From NCBI RefSeq assembly GCF_033115175.1, contig NC_084834.1, forward strand, positions 121,578,275 to 121,642,274: a DNA stretch of 64,000 bases, written 5' to 3'. Source of the DNA: Lepus europaeus. Lineage: Eukaryota; Chordata; Mammalia; Lagomorpha; Leporidae. The notes beneath the pieces are model-generated. The model did no database searches, was not told the origin of the DNA, and saw nothing but the letters and a program-made list of their open reading frames with translations. A program made the translations under genes and the position numbers. Of the stretch, positions 11,311 to 60,457 are shown piece by piece. Each line of letters begins with the position of its first letter. Position 1 is the first letter of the stretch.

Positions 11311-11954
11311 ACACACAGCAGAGACCGACGGTGTCACAGGAAGCCGAGTCTGACCGTGGGCAGGTGCCCAGGTCACTGTCCATCGGATCACGTGCTTCAG
11401 GGTGGCTGTTTCCCGCAGGAAGGAGGCTTGGCCTCTACCCGGCTCTGGCAGCCTCGCAGGAGGCCCCAGGCGTGGGGCAGCTGCCTCCCTCCGGGAAGTG
11501 CTGGACTCGCTCTGTCCTGGCAGAGTGAGGAGGATCCCATGGGAATACAAACCACCCTCCCGGGAGTCCTGATGGGCACTCTGGGAAGCACCTCAGCGCT
11601 CAACTTTCAGACGCTCTGCGAGCGAGGCAGGTGCACCAGACTGAACCCCAGGAGGCGGCTGATTGGCCAACGACGGCCATCGCACCTGCGGGAACTACAC
11701 ACCGCAGGTAGGTGCAAACTCCTCCACGTGTTCTCGCTGACTGTGCGATCGGAGGCCTCAAGTTGTACAAATAAAACGTGCCGTGTTTGCTGGATGCTTT
11801 CATGAATACAGCCCCAAGGATCTGAGAGCCCTGCCTGTGTTTTATGCAAACTGGGTACAAAATGTTCCCGCATCAGGGCAAACACACCTTAAGCTTCCAT
11901 TTCACTATGGTTGAAACAATCCAGAAACTCCATTTTATTTTATATATTTACATT

Positions 11955-11960
11955 TTTATT
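11955..11960 (-). terminator. KIT: KIT poly(A) signal AATAAA
   Basis: AATAAA on the minus strand, in the context ATTCTAATAAAAATG that matches the human KIT mRNA end. Cleavage is expected 15-25 bases downstream. A second AATAAA at 11934-11939 could serve as backup, but it lies where cleavage by the first is expected. Confidence 0.85.
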
Positions 11961-12130
11961 AGAATTCTTCAGAACTGTGAACAATTGGACAACACATCAG
12001 GGAAAAAAAAAAGACAAAACACCAATAACCGCTCGGGTCGCACCGCTTACATATTTACACATAAAGTTACTGTATATATAAAAAATATTTTCAAGGACTC
12101 GTGGGCTTGGGAATATTCAAAAGACATTAT

Positions 12131-12138
12131 TGCTACAT
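12131..12138 (-). promoter_or_regulatory. KIT: miR-221/222 8-mer target site in KIT 3' UTR
   Basis: Minus strand reads ATGTAGCA, a full 8-mer seed match for the miR-221/222 family. It lies about 170 bases before the poly(A) signal in the AT-rich conserved end. KIT is an established miR-221/222 target in human cells. Function in this species is inferred. Confidence 0.75.
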
Positions 12139-12536
12139 TTCAATATTTACAGAAAAAGCCATAAAATAATTTCAAACATTAAAGCCACTTCAAAGAAACA
12201 TCTGATGTAAAAAAAAATTATAAAAATATAAACTTTCAAGAATATCCAAGACAAAACTCTCAGTGAAGTGCCCCTGAAGTACCTAGACATCTACCACGAG
12301 CCACTCACTGATTTCCTTCCCATAATCCAAGTCGACAGGAACGCAAAGCAATGGTTTTCAGACAAATTTGGCCAACGGCGGCGATCTCCTATGTGACAAC
12401 GCAACCCCAGAACCGGCTGGCTTTGGACAGGTGCGAGAGCATGGAACTCCAGTGCAAATGGTCACCGCCACGGCCACAGCGCTCGGGCTGTGGCCCAAGG
12501 AACGCAAGAGCGCAGAAGAAACCCTGAAGACAGCAT

Positions 12537-12570
12537 GCCTAAGCCTAAGCCTAAACCCAAACCTAAACCT
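12537..12570. repeat. telomere-like hexamer run in KIT 3' UTR
   Basis: Six imperfect hexamers of CCTAAG and CCTAAA/CCCAAA type on the plus strand, TTTAGG-like in the mRNA. Too short and degenerate to be a telomeric remnant with confidence. Confidence 0.6.
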
Positions 12571-13784
12571 GGCCGCCCGCCTCTTACGCTGGGCAATGAG
12601 AAGAAAAGAAAGGACAGACAGTAAACTACAAGAACAACATCCAGGCTGTAGCCTACAGGGCAACATTGAAATACGTGTGCATGGTAAGCATGGGGACAGA
12701 TGCTGGGGACACCCCGTGGCCTGCCTGCCGCCGGAAGCTTTGGGGGAGTCGTGGCAGCAACATGGACGCTGAGCACTGGGCCCCGTCCCTGGTGCTGGAG
12801 GACCGAGGCCCCTGGGACTCGGGGTGAGGACACCACCCCCAATATTCGGCTAAACCCACTCATACACACATACACACACACACACAGCCACAGATACTGG
12901 CCTGACGCTCAGGACACACCTGCCGTGGAACTGAACCCCACTTGTGCTTCCTGCCACGCGAGAGCCCACGCGAAGGCAGCACCGTCTTCCCGCACCATCA
13001 CCCTCTTTGGCAAATGACATCAAATCCATCAATTGGGCAGCTGGGCGTCGCCCCACAGAACCAGGGAGCAAGTTCGTTTGCTGGCCGCGAAGACTACCGA
13101 CTGCGCCTGGCAGGTGCACCTTTCTCCCCATGGAACAAAGACTGGGAACTGTTTGCTTGACACCTAGGAGGCCCTGAATGTGCCCTGCACGGGGAGGACG
13201 TGACAGAAGCCAGACCCGCGGGCCCCCGGGGCACGGACACACACAAGGCCACCTCCCTCTCCGCCAACGTGCGGGGACAAGCTAGGTCAGCTGAGCCAGA
13301 GCCCGGGCAGCGTCTGCAGCGTCAAACACCAGATTCCCAAAGCCCAACACTCCTGCCCCCAGCCTTCCTGCTCACGGTGCTGCACGGCCACCAAGGGGCT
13401 TGTGCTTGGCGTCTCTTCTCATGGCGCCCCCGCGTCATGGCGGACTCTGCCGGCGACTGGAATGTGACAACTACTGCTTATCAAATCCAACTCCCCACCG
13501 CGCTAGGAGGACAGAACCCGGCAAGTCTCGGAAAGGACTCAGGGCCCTGGGCTTGTCCTGCCCGCCGGGTGCCCGGTCACACTTTTTCTGTGTCCTGTAG
13601 GAGCTACTCTGCTATCGGGAATATGTACAGTTCGAACCTTTGCAAGGGGGTGGTGGCCGAGGGGGGCGGCCCCAGCAGCCACGGAAGTGTGCTCACTGAG
13701 AAGGGATTACGGGGGCCCCCACCCCGGAGGAAGCCGGAGCCCGAGGCCCCTCCCTGCAGGGGAGGCCCGGGCCGGGGGCCCTGC

Positions 13785-51821
<38,037 letters not shown>

Positions 51822-53302
51822 CTGCCAAGAAAAACCAGGATCTCGTTGAGCGCGAGCTGCTTCTTTGGCGGAAAAAAAGCATTTCTTCCAACACCGAGTC
51901 CCATCTTCTGTGTGCGCTACAATAAAAATAGGACAAGGCTGTCCTGCTATTTAGGGCTGGAAAGAGAGCTCTGTCCAAAGTTTGCTAAGATCATCTCGAA
52001 AATCGGGCTATTTTCGGCAACTCGCAATTCTGCTGGGAGTCACACTTGGGGTCCAGGGAAGGGCTAGCTGGATGCCACAGCTCCCCTCGGGTTAAACGCA
52101 CAGCCGGGCAGCTGCCCTTGGGAATACCGGCTGTCGCCGTGGCCCTGACATGCCGCCACCCAGCTCAGGAACCACGAAAACAAAAATCTCGCACCACGAA
52201 GGAGAAGAAACAGCTAAGCCACTGGCCCGCCCCTCTCGGTGGGGCACCCGTGATCATGACACACTTGGTTTTTTTCTGAAGGCTCTGTGCATCCAGTTGC
52301 TCCCACGGAGCCCTCCTTACACAGTAGTGCTTGCTCATTGACACAATTAGCCACGAACCTACACGGTAAGGCAGGAAACGCAATCCCTGTGAGATGCTCT
52401 GTGGCACGAGTCACAAGATGCAAGCTTCAGACAGAGACCGTGAACCCTGGACCTCGGAAAACTCACACCAGCAGATCTGCGCAGCCTCTGATCCGTCTGT
52501 GAATTACAGCCCGCAGGAGCACCGGGCCCCGTGTCCGTGTGACCTCACAACGGGGAGAAAACCAGAGGCTGACGCACAGCCAACCCGCGCAGGAGAGGAG
52601 CCCTCCACGGAGCTGGGGAGAAGGGGCAGGGGGCAGCCAGGAGCAGTGGGACGAAGGCACAAGGGCGAGGCACGCTGGGCCCTGATGAGCCGGGGCAGGG
52701 GCGGGAGCGGAAGGGAGCCCCAGCAGCGGGCTGCTTCCAGCGGGAAACCCTGGTCCTGGTGCAGGACAGCGGTGGCATCGTGCAGGAGCCCAGCGTCCAA
52801 GGTCGGGCAAGACCACAGCAGGTGCACTGGGGCTGCCCGGGAGTCCACGAGTGCCATTTCAGTCCAGTGGGAATCTGTCCACACTGAGGCTAACAGGCCT
52901 CAAGCATAGACTTCTAGGGCCGTGGAAAACCAGAAAATAAACATGTTGTGCGTGGGAGATCTGTCCGCGCGCACACAGAGGGAAGCCCCCGCCAACCGAC
53001 GATGGGGCCGGAGACGAAACTGTCTTCCCACTTCCTGTTTGCCGCCCGGATAAACACTTCCCCGGAGGCACCAACGGCACAGCTCGGATCAAAAGGCGCC
53101 AGCAGCCCTGATGTGCAGGAGATAAGAGCCAGGCCAATTATAACCATTACAGGGTACTGCGCACCGAGTGAGGAGCAGTCCGGTGGAGGGGGCTCCCTGC
53201 ACCCCAGGTCTCTGGCCACACCCCAGGCGGGGGACACAGATTAGGTGGAGGCACTACTGTTTCAGTTACTGGTCCTTTAAAAAAAAAAAAAAAAGGAGTA
53301 GG

Positions 53303-53594
53303 GGGCTGGCGCGGTGGCATAGCAGGTAAAGCTATAGTCTGTGCCACGGGCATCCCATGCGGGTGCCGCTTTGTGCCCTGGCTGCTCACTTTCGAGCCAG
53401 CTCCCTGCTGGTGCGCCTGGCGTGGGTCCCTGCCACCTGCGAGAGAGACCGGGACGGAGCTCCTGGCTGCAGCCTGGCCCAGCCCTGCTCACCACAGGCA
53501 GCTGCGGCAGCTATTTGGGGAGTGAACCAGCAGGTGGAAGATCTGCCTCTCCCTCTCTGTAACTATTTCAAATAAATTAAAAAAAAAAAAAAAG
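53303..53594 (+). mobile_element. C-repeat SINE in intron 1
   Basis: GGGGCTGGCGCGGTGGCATA head, short CT tract, A tail. A poly(A) also precedes it at 53278-53294. Confidence 0.9.
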
Positions 53595-54084
53595 TAGTAG
53601 TTCCATGTGGAGAGGCATAATGTTGATAGTAAACGCAGCCCAGAAATTCTTCAAGGGTTTGGACTGGAGTGTATCTCTCTCACTCGGCTCAACTTTCTCA
53701 TGAGTTATCTGGAGGAGAGATAGCTACTACGATGCAGGGACTTCCCGAGGCCCGGCCCCGGGGACGCCCTGGGTCCCGGCTTGGCTTCCACACCTGAAGA
53801 TGACAATCCACAGCACCCTCCCCTCACCGAGTTCTCGGGAGAGAAAACTCAGGGGCGGCAACTGGTGCAGGGGCGGTGAGACTGGTGAGCTGTGGACAAG
53901 CGCTGGCTAAACGGGAGCACTTCTGCACGCTGGGCGAGAGCTCGGCCCTCCATTAACGCTGCCTGGCTCTGCCCCAGCCGGGCCACCTGGGCAAGTTGCT
54001 CCCCAGCACCTCAGTGTCACCATCTGGAAAGTGGGGGCAGTCACGGCCCGTTTTTAAGACATGTAGAGAGATACAGAGGATATA

Positions 54085-54335
54085 GATAAACACATATATA
54101 GCAAAAGGCAGAGTGAGAGAGAGGTCTTCCCTCTGCAGGTTCACTCAGCAGCCGGCGCTGGGCTGGGCCAGGCTGAAGCCAGGAGCCTGGGACCCCATCC
54201 ACGTCACCCACGTGGGTGCACTTGGGCCACGCTCTGCTGCTTTCCCAGGCGCATTAGCAGGGAGCTGGGTCGGAAGTGCAGCAGCCAGGACTTGAACCGG
54301 CGCCCATGTGGGATGCCAGCGCCCATGGCGCCTTG
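54085..54335 (-). mobile_element. C-repeat SINE in intron 1
   Basis: Reverse body with TTGAACCGGCGCCCATGTG near its head. Confidence 0.85.
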
Positions 54336-54454
54336 CTGTGCCTGCACACAGACCTTCCTGGGCATAGAGAAACAACACCTGTCAGGTGCGCTGATGAGGG
54401 CACTTTAAAAAAAAAGTGTGACTAATGTTGTTAGAAGGTGTTTGCTTTGGTGCA

Positions 54455-54590
54455 AAAGACGTAAAAGCCACGCACACAAGGGGTCTTCCAAACCTTCCAG
54501 GGCCGTGGGGGTTTTGAAAAACCTTGCATGGATTTCAAATAAACTTATCTTCCAAGCCCACCATCCAGGGACTTTGTGAAGTGCCCCACG
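54455..54590 (+). mobile_element. short DNA-transposon-like element, copy 3
   Basis: Contains AAGGGGTCTTCCAAACC, TGCATGGATTTCAAATAAAC and the end GACTTTGTGAAGTGCCCC, matching the other two copies in order. Confidence 0.5.
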
Positions 54591-54745
54591 CTCCAGAAAC
54601 AGATCTGCTTATCACGGCTGCCAGTCAGCCACACTCACCACTTCCCATTGTGAGAGGGGCTCTGCCCTGCCTCCCCCTCCCCACGGGGGCCTCCACTCCC
54701 CAGGCCCCAGCCCAGCCCCTGCACGGAGAGTGGCCTTGAATTTGT

Positions 54746-54860
54746 TTCATTTACTTCTTTACTTGGAAGTCAGAGACAGAGTTCTCCTATCTTCAGGTTT
54801 GTTCCTCAAAATGCCCACAATGGCCAACAACCGGCCACGCACAACCATGCATTTCCAGGT
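54746..54860 (-). mobile_element. C-repeat SINE fragment, decayed
   Basis: Reverse tail and distal body only (ACTTGGAAGTCAGAGACAGA, CCACAATGGCCAACAACC). Confidence 0.55.
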
Positions 54861-55139
54861 GCTTCCCTGTCTCTCCAGTCGTCATCCCGTGCCACGCCCA
54901 TCTCTACCCAGGACCCCTCTCCTGTGGTCACGCAACTGCTGTTCCCTGCGGGCGCTGGGCTGTGTAGCCTGTCCTCGCTAACTCCCACCCTCGCGGCCAG
55001 CGTGGCCTGTCCTGACCCCCCATCCCGTGCTGTGTGTGCCTCCCCCCAGCCACATCCACGCCCAGGTCCCACAGCGCCCGGGTAAGGGGCAGGGGGCCTT
55101 CCCAATCCCAGGTTCATAGACAATCCGCTTCCAGAGTTT

Positions 55140-55620
55140 CAAAACAATCTCTTAAAAATATCACCACCTGGCTTTTATTTTCAAAATAAATGATTTGCAA
55201 ACTCAGCTCTCCAACTCATACTAGGAAATGAAAATAGCACTTCGATGGGGCGGACGGTGGATAGTGGATATTCCCTTTTTTCCAAACTATCTGTGATGTG
55301 GCTAGAATGGTCTCGCAATAGACGAGAGAGAGACTGACTCATGCTAAAAAAAAAAAAAGAGAGAGAGATTCGTCTTAAAGGAGCAACCTTTAATTTGCTT
55401 TGAAATTGCTCTCCAATTGCACGCGCCGAAATGTGTCTGGCAAACAGCGCGCTCGCACCGGCTCTGCTCAAGTGTTTTATGCACATCAAGATTCTGCATT
55501 CGCAAATGCACTTCCCTAATTACGCGTGGCCAGGGCTAATATTACAGCTAATACATTCTCTGTTCCCTGGATGCATGTTAATAATGAGCCCAAAAAATAA
55601 AAATAAAAACCAAAAAGAGA
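55140..55620. promoter_or_regulatory. candidate regulatory island in intron 1
   Basis: AT-rich, mostly repeat-free stretch in otherwise GC-rich DNA. It holds a TGACTCA (AP-1/MAF-type) core at about 55335, a CACCTGG E-box near 55165 and several TAATT/ATTA cores. Regulatory role is inferred from composition and motif density only. Confidence 0.3.
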
Positions 55621-56305
55621 TGGCAAAACCCATCGCTCTGGGGCCCAGTTCCTGTAATGAGCTCCGGGGCTGGGCTCCTCAGGAACCCGTCAGCCAGCAG
55701 CGATCCCAGCGCCCTGCTGGGTGCTGGCCCTAAGAGCCCTTGGGGATGAGTGCAGGGGGCCCTTACGGGCAGTCAGCAGCGCAGGAGTCAAGATGAGAAA
55801 CGTCCCAGTCTGGGCTTACAGCTCCCAGGTACTCACGGCCATGGCCCACGCCCCCTTCACCAGCACAGAGCTCGCCCTGACCTCCGCAGGTGCCCTCAGA
55901 TCCCCAGCACCCCCTACAGTAGCTCCAAGGGGGCAACAGCACGAGTGTCGACCCTGGGTGCACACGCACGGCGTGGCAGGCACGTGCCACGGTGTGTTCC
56001 GGAACCAGAGCCAGGAAGGAAGGGGAGTCCGACGGCAGCACGGGGGACCCAGTGCACCTGGACAGCACCGTGCTGAGCCGCGTAAGCCAGGCACAAAGGC
56101 ACACTGTAGGACGTCGCTTGCCCGGGGGCCGGGGGGGGCTCGTCCACGGAGCAGACCCGGGCAGGGGAGGGCGGACGAATGAGTGGTTTGTGCTCAGGGG
56201 GAGAGAAAACACCGTGGAAGTGGGTAACACAGGTGGCCGTGTAACTGTGAAATGAATGCCACCGAACTGGACCTTGAAGTGGTACCACCTCAGGCAGGGA
56301 GGGGG

Positions 56306-56556
56306 GCCTTGTGGTGAGTGCACCTGCGCCTTTGATGAGAGCCCGGGCTGAGTTACCAGTTCTGCACTGACCCCAGCTTCCGGTCAGTGCAGACCCTGGA
56401 GGGCAGCAGGGACGGCCCCGGGGACTGGAGCGCCTGCCCTGCACGCGGGAGACCTGGACAGAGTCCCCCATTGGTGGCTTCGGCTCCAGCTAGGGGCTGG
56501 AGCGTGAACCAGCAGATGGGAGCTCTCTCTCTCTAATAAACCCATTTTTTATTTTA
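56306..56556 (+). mobile_element. old C-repeat-like SINE in intron 1
   Basis: Diverged body ending GTGAACCAGCAGATGGGAGC, CT tract, AATAAACC. Confidence 0.72.
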
Positions 56557-57215
56557 AAGCGGACTTTTTATGTCATGGCCATTTTACAGTTAAAAAAGAG
56601 AAGAAAAAATTTCAGCAATTCTTCCAGGTCCAGCTAACGCCCAGTCCTTCCCCCAGCTGGGAGTTCCTCCGATGTTGTCAATCACAGTGTCTAATCAGAG
56701 GCTCCGCCCAGCTGTGCTGAGGGTGTGTTCCGTCCCCCACACCGCCCCAAGTGCCCACAGTAGATGCTGATCGGAGCGGAATGGTCTAGAAGCTCTGCTT
56801 TAACCACACCGGCCACGGCCCAGGCACGTCCACGGCCCCTGGCCAGCAGGTGCTTCTCCCTAGCTTACCCTCACTCTCCCGCCCCCTCGCCTGAGTCATC
56901 TGGTTTTGCGGCCACTCCTGTCCACAGGAGCCGCACCTGACATTGCGTTATGGACTCCTATAGGTCAACGTGAAGTCCACGTTATGAAAACGATGACAAA
57001 TGAGTGTGTCACAGGGCCGAGAGCTGCTGATGCGCTGTACTAAGACAGGCTGAGGGTGGGCGAAACCCTGGGAGGGGCCGAGGGGCCTCCACGTACAAGT
57101 TCTTGGGGGACCTCTATATTCAGACTTCGGCAGGTGCAAAATCCTAAACCAAAGTGGCAGGTCTTGTATTTGGGGAGGGGCTCAGGGAAAGGAAGTTGGC
57201 TTAGAACTGTAGAGA

Positions 57216-57534
57216 CGGGGGCTGGCTCTGTGATGCAGTGGGTTAAAGCCCTGGCCTGCAGTGCCAGCATCCCATATGGGTGCCAGTTCGAGACCCGGCT
57301 GCTCCACTTCTGATCCAGCTCTCTGCTGTGGCCTGGGAAAGCAGTAGAAGATGGCCCAAGTCCTTGGGCCCCTTGCACCCGCATGGGAGACCCGGAAGAA
57401 GCTCCTGGTTCCCGGCTTCGGACTGGCACAACTCCAGCTGTTGCGGCCATCTGGGGAATGAACCAGCGGGTGGAAGACTTCTCTTTTTCTGCAATTCTGG
57501 CTTTCAAGTAAGTAAATAAATCTTTAAAAAAAAA
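57216..57534 (+). mobile_element. C-repeat SINE in intron 1
   Basis: Complete, tail grown into GAA triplets. Confidence 0.93.
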
Positions 57535-57560
57535 AAGAAGAAGAAGAAGAAGAAGAAGAA
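57524..57560. repeat. (GAA)n array at a SINE tail
   Basis: Poly(A) followed by eight AAG/GAA triplets, grown from the 3' tail of the adjacent SINE. Confidence 0.85.
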
Positions 57561-58062
57561 CTGCAGAGAATCTGTCAGTCAAGGCTCACAGGCAAGGCAA
57601 AACACATGCCACCTGTCCATCTTTCATTTTCCAAACAAAAATAGGATGACCAAGGCATACCCGTATTTTTTTTTTTAAAACAATGTGTCAACCAATAGAC
57701 TGCAGTTCCAGACTTGACAGCCGGTGGAAATGGCCACCCCCACTGGCGCTGGCACTTGGGGTCCCCGGTCACCTGCAGTGTCACCGTAGCCACGACGCCT
57801 TGACACCCTTCCACGCGTCTACAGCTGCAGGACTGGATTTAGGTTGGGGTTCAAAGCACAAAGTCCTTTCCAAACGGTCCCCGCTCTGGACACAGGAGGA
57901 AGCAGGCAGAGCCGTGGCTGGGAAGAAATCCCACGTCGAGAGCTCCACTCTAGCTTTGGGGAAGCCAAGCGGGAGGAATGGCCATGGAGGCAGAGCGGCC
58001 GTGCTGAGCTAATGGCCCCACAGCACCCGTCCTGCTTAACCAATTAAAAGCGAAGGACCCAT

Positions 58063-58377
58063 TGGGCGGCGCTGTGGCACAGGCTAATCCTCCTCCTGCA
58101 GTGCCGGCATCCCATACGGGCACCAGTTCTAGTCCCGGCTGCTCCACTTCCAGTCCAGCTCTCTGCTGTGGCCCGGGAGGGCAGTGGAGGATGGCCCAAG
58201 TGCTAGAGCCCCTGCACCTGCATGGGAGACCTGGAAGAGGCTCGAGGCTCCTGGCTCCGGATCGGCGCAGCTCCAGCCATTGCAGCCATCTGGGGAGTTA
58301 ACCTGAGGATGGAAGACCTTTCTCTCTGTCTGTAACTCTACCCCTCAAATAAATAAAATCTTAAAAAAAAAAAAAAA
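58063..58377 (+). mobile_element. C-repeat SINE in intron 1
   Basis: Variant head (GGCACAGGCTAATCCTCC) like the copy at 1502, full body and tail. Confidence 0.92.
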
Positions 58378-59624
58378 CAAAACAGTGGAGGACCCGTCCG
58401 TTACAGCGTCCCCGCTACACTCTAACACTTCCATGGGAACAGTCGGGATAAGACCAGGATGGAGCGGGCCTAGAGATGGCCCACAGCACCCAGGAGGCTG
58501 AGACAAACAGCTGACACAGGAAACAAAGCAGGGCTGGGGAGAGGGGACGAGATTGCAGGAGGCTGCCAGGCAGGGAAGTGGCAGACCTGCGTCACTCAAG
58601 GAGCAGAGGCCAATGGCCGCCGTGGGCACACAGGAACCCACGGCCTTGGCCAGGAGGCCCACGGCAGGGACACGCGGCCACCAGCTATCCTGCAGCCCAG
58701 ACGGACACAGAAGGCTGGGGCAGATGGGCCGCGAGAACCACGCCAGGAAGACTGCGCGTGTGCGTGTGTGTGTGTCTCTGCCTGTATTCTCTGGGGCCCA
58801 ACGCCCCCAGAGCAATCGGCGGTCTGCACACGGGGAACCTGTTGTAAGAAGGGAGGAGACCCTGTCGGAGACGAGGCTGGGAGTGGCAGACCGGCACCTC
58901 GACTTGCAAGGAAGAACATCCGCTCGTGCCCTGGTGGCACGGCACTGACAGGTGACAGCGGGAACAGCGGCCCACGCCACGGACACACGGCTCCTCTCAG
59001 CTAATCCCATCGAAGCCCAGCGACACAGGCTTCCTGCTCGCTGGGCACGGAGACCACCGCGCCCGGATCCGCTGCACGCGAGAGCACAGCTCCCGAGGGA
59101 GACGCTCAACATGCTACAACGTGTGTGTCTTCAGAGACGAAACACGGCTTCCCCAGCGTGGTCCCGGACCAGGTCAAAGGCAAAGGTCACGGCGACGGGT
59201 CTCGGGGACGCTGCTTGCTGACTTTCTGGGGGACCAGAGGACAGCAGCACCCACTGATCAGGAAGGAGTCTTTGGAGGCGCTCGCCTAAGCGTTAGCAGG
59301 AAGTACCTGGGAGAGCCTCACCAGCGGCCCTGCCCCGGCAGAGCAGCCCCCCCAGCCCCCGCTCATTCCCGCCACCCAACAAGGGCTATTCCGTGCGGCT
59401 GTCCCAGCCCTGACCTCACCCCCTCCCACTTCTCTACTTCCTGCCAAGCAGAATCATCGTTAAAATCAACTCAGGTTCGGACCTGAGACAAAGAGTGAGG
59501 AAGTGCTGGACATCGCCACACGGCCACGTTCCTAACCGCAACCTTGAGTTCAGGGCCTGAGAAGCAAAACAACTCCTTGGCATAGTGCGAATTCACCTGG
59601 CTTTCAAAAACTAAAGAAACCAGG

Positions 59625-59894
59625 ATGGGGGCTGTGGTGTCCCCAGCCCACACCTCAGCGCCTGGGATCCAGTCGCCTCCACCTCCCATCCAGCTTCCTG
59701 CCAGCTCACCTAGGAAACAGCAGGTGGTGGCTCCCTGTCCCGGATGGAGCTCCTGACTCCCCCCACTTTGGCCTGGCCCAGTCCTGGCAGTAGTGGCCAC
59801 CTGGGAGTGAACCAGCAGATGGAAGATCTCTCTCTCCCTCTCCGTAACTCTGCCTTTCAAATCAATAAAATAAATCTTACATGAAAAAAAAAAA
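59625..59894 (+). mobile_element. old C-repeat-like SINE in intron 1
   Basis: Diverged head and body, clear 3' end with AAATCAATAAAATAAATC and poly(A). Confidence 0.82.
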
Positions 59895-60108
59895 GAACCA
59901 GAAATTCTGTAGCTGCATGGGGGTCTCAGGGTTACAGCAGGTCCACGATATTTAGTGGACATGCCAAAGCTGGTTCAACATTTGGGGCGGCCTGCGGTTT
60001 CAAACTCTAGAAACTACCACCGTGCAATGACCTGCCGCTTGAAGCCAGTTAGTCATAAAATCACCAAGACTATAGATTGCAGCACCATTTTTTAAAAAGT
60101 AGCTCCTG

Positions 60109-60358
60109 GGGGCCAGCGCTGTGGCGTAGCGGGTAAAGCTGCCGCCTGCTTTGCCCGCATCCCATATGGGCGCTGGTTCGTATGCCGGCTGCTCCACTTC
60201 TGATCCAGCTCTCTGCTGTGGCCTGGGAAAGCAGCAGAGGATGGCCCAAGTCATTGGGCCCCTGTACCCGTGTGGGAGACCTGGAAGAAGCTCCTGGCTC
60301 CAGATTGGCACAGCTCCGGCTGTTGCAGCCAATTGGGGAGTGAACCAGCAGATGGAAG

Positions 60359-60406
<48 letters not shown>

Positions 60407-60457
60407 CTCCTGTGTAACTCTTTCAAGTAAATAAATAAATTTTAAAAAAAATAAAAA
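60109..60457 (+). mobile_element. C-repeat SINE in intron 1
   Basis: Near-consensus head, (CT)n of about 20 units, AAATAAATAAATT tail. One of the youngest-looking copies. Confidence 0.94.

Larger units (their letters stand above)
9233..11934. other. KIT 3' flank nearest the gene end
   Basis: 2.7 kb with no SINE. A MIR-like remnant is possible at 10425-10560. A CA-rich tandem duplication lies at 11160-11310. No coding exon recognised. Confidence 0.55.
11935..13784 (-). other. KIT: KIT 3' untranslated region
   Basis: About 1.85 kb from the stop to the predicted cleavage site. The first 1.4 kb is GC-rich and holds a short (CA)n array (12862-12886) and a telomere-like stretch. The last 420 bases are AT-rich, and read on the minus strand they closely resemble the end of the human KIT mRNA as I remember it, including the block around G-A-G-T-C-C-T-T-G and the terminal poly(A) signal. 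I see no SINE in the UTR. Confidence 0.85.

Noticed and set aside
11095..11805. 236-codon open frame in the 3' flank
   Set aside because: Dominated by His/Thr from CA repeats. No homology.
1..11934. A second gene (KDR or PDGFRA, the KIT neighbours in mammals)
   Set aside because: No exon of either receptor is recognisable. In human these genes lie much farther away.
11934..11939. AATAAA nearest the end as the main poly(A) signal
   Set aside because: The upstream AATAAA at 11955-11960 has the context matching the known KIT mRNA end; the nearer one falls in its cleavage zone.
60109..60457. tRNA gene call on SINE heads (B box GGTTCGAGTCC)
   Set aside because: Heads lack cloverleaf pairing and occur in many copies with SINE bodies. 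They are tRNA-derived SINEs.
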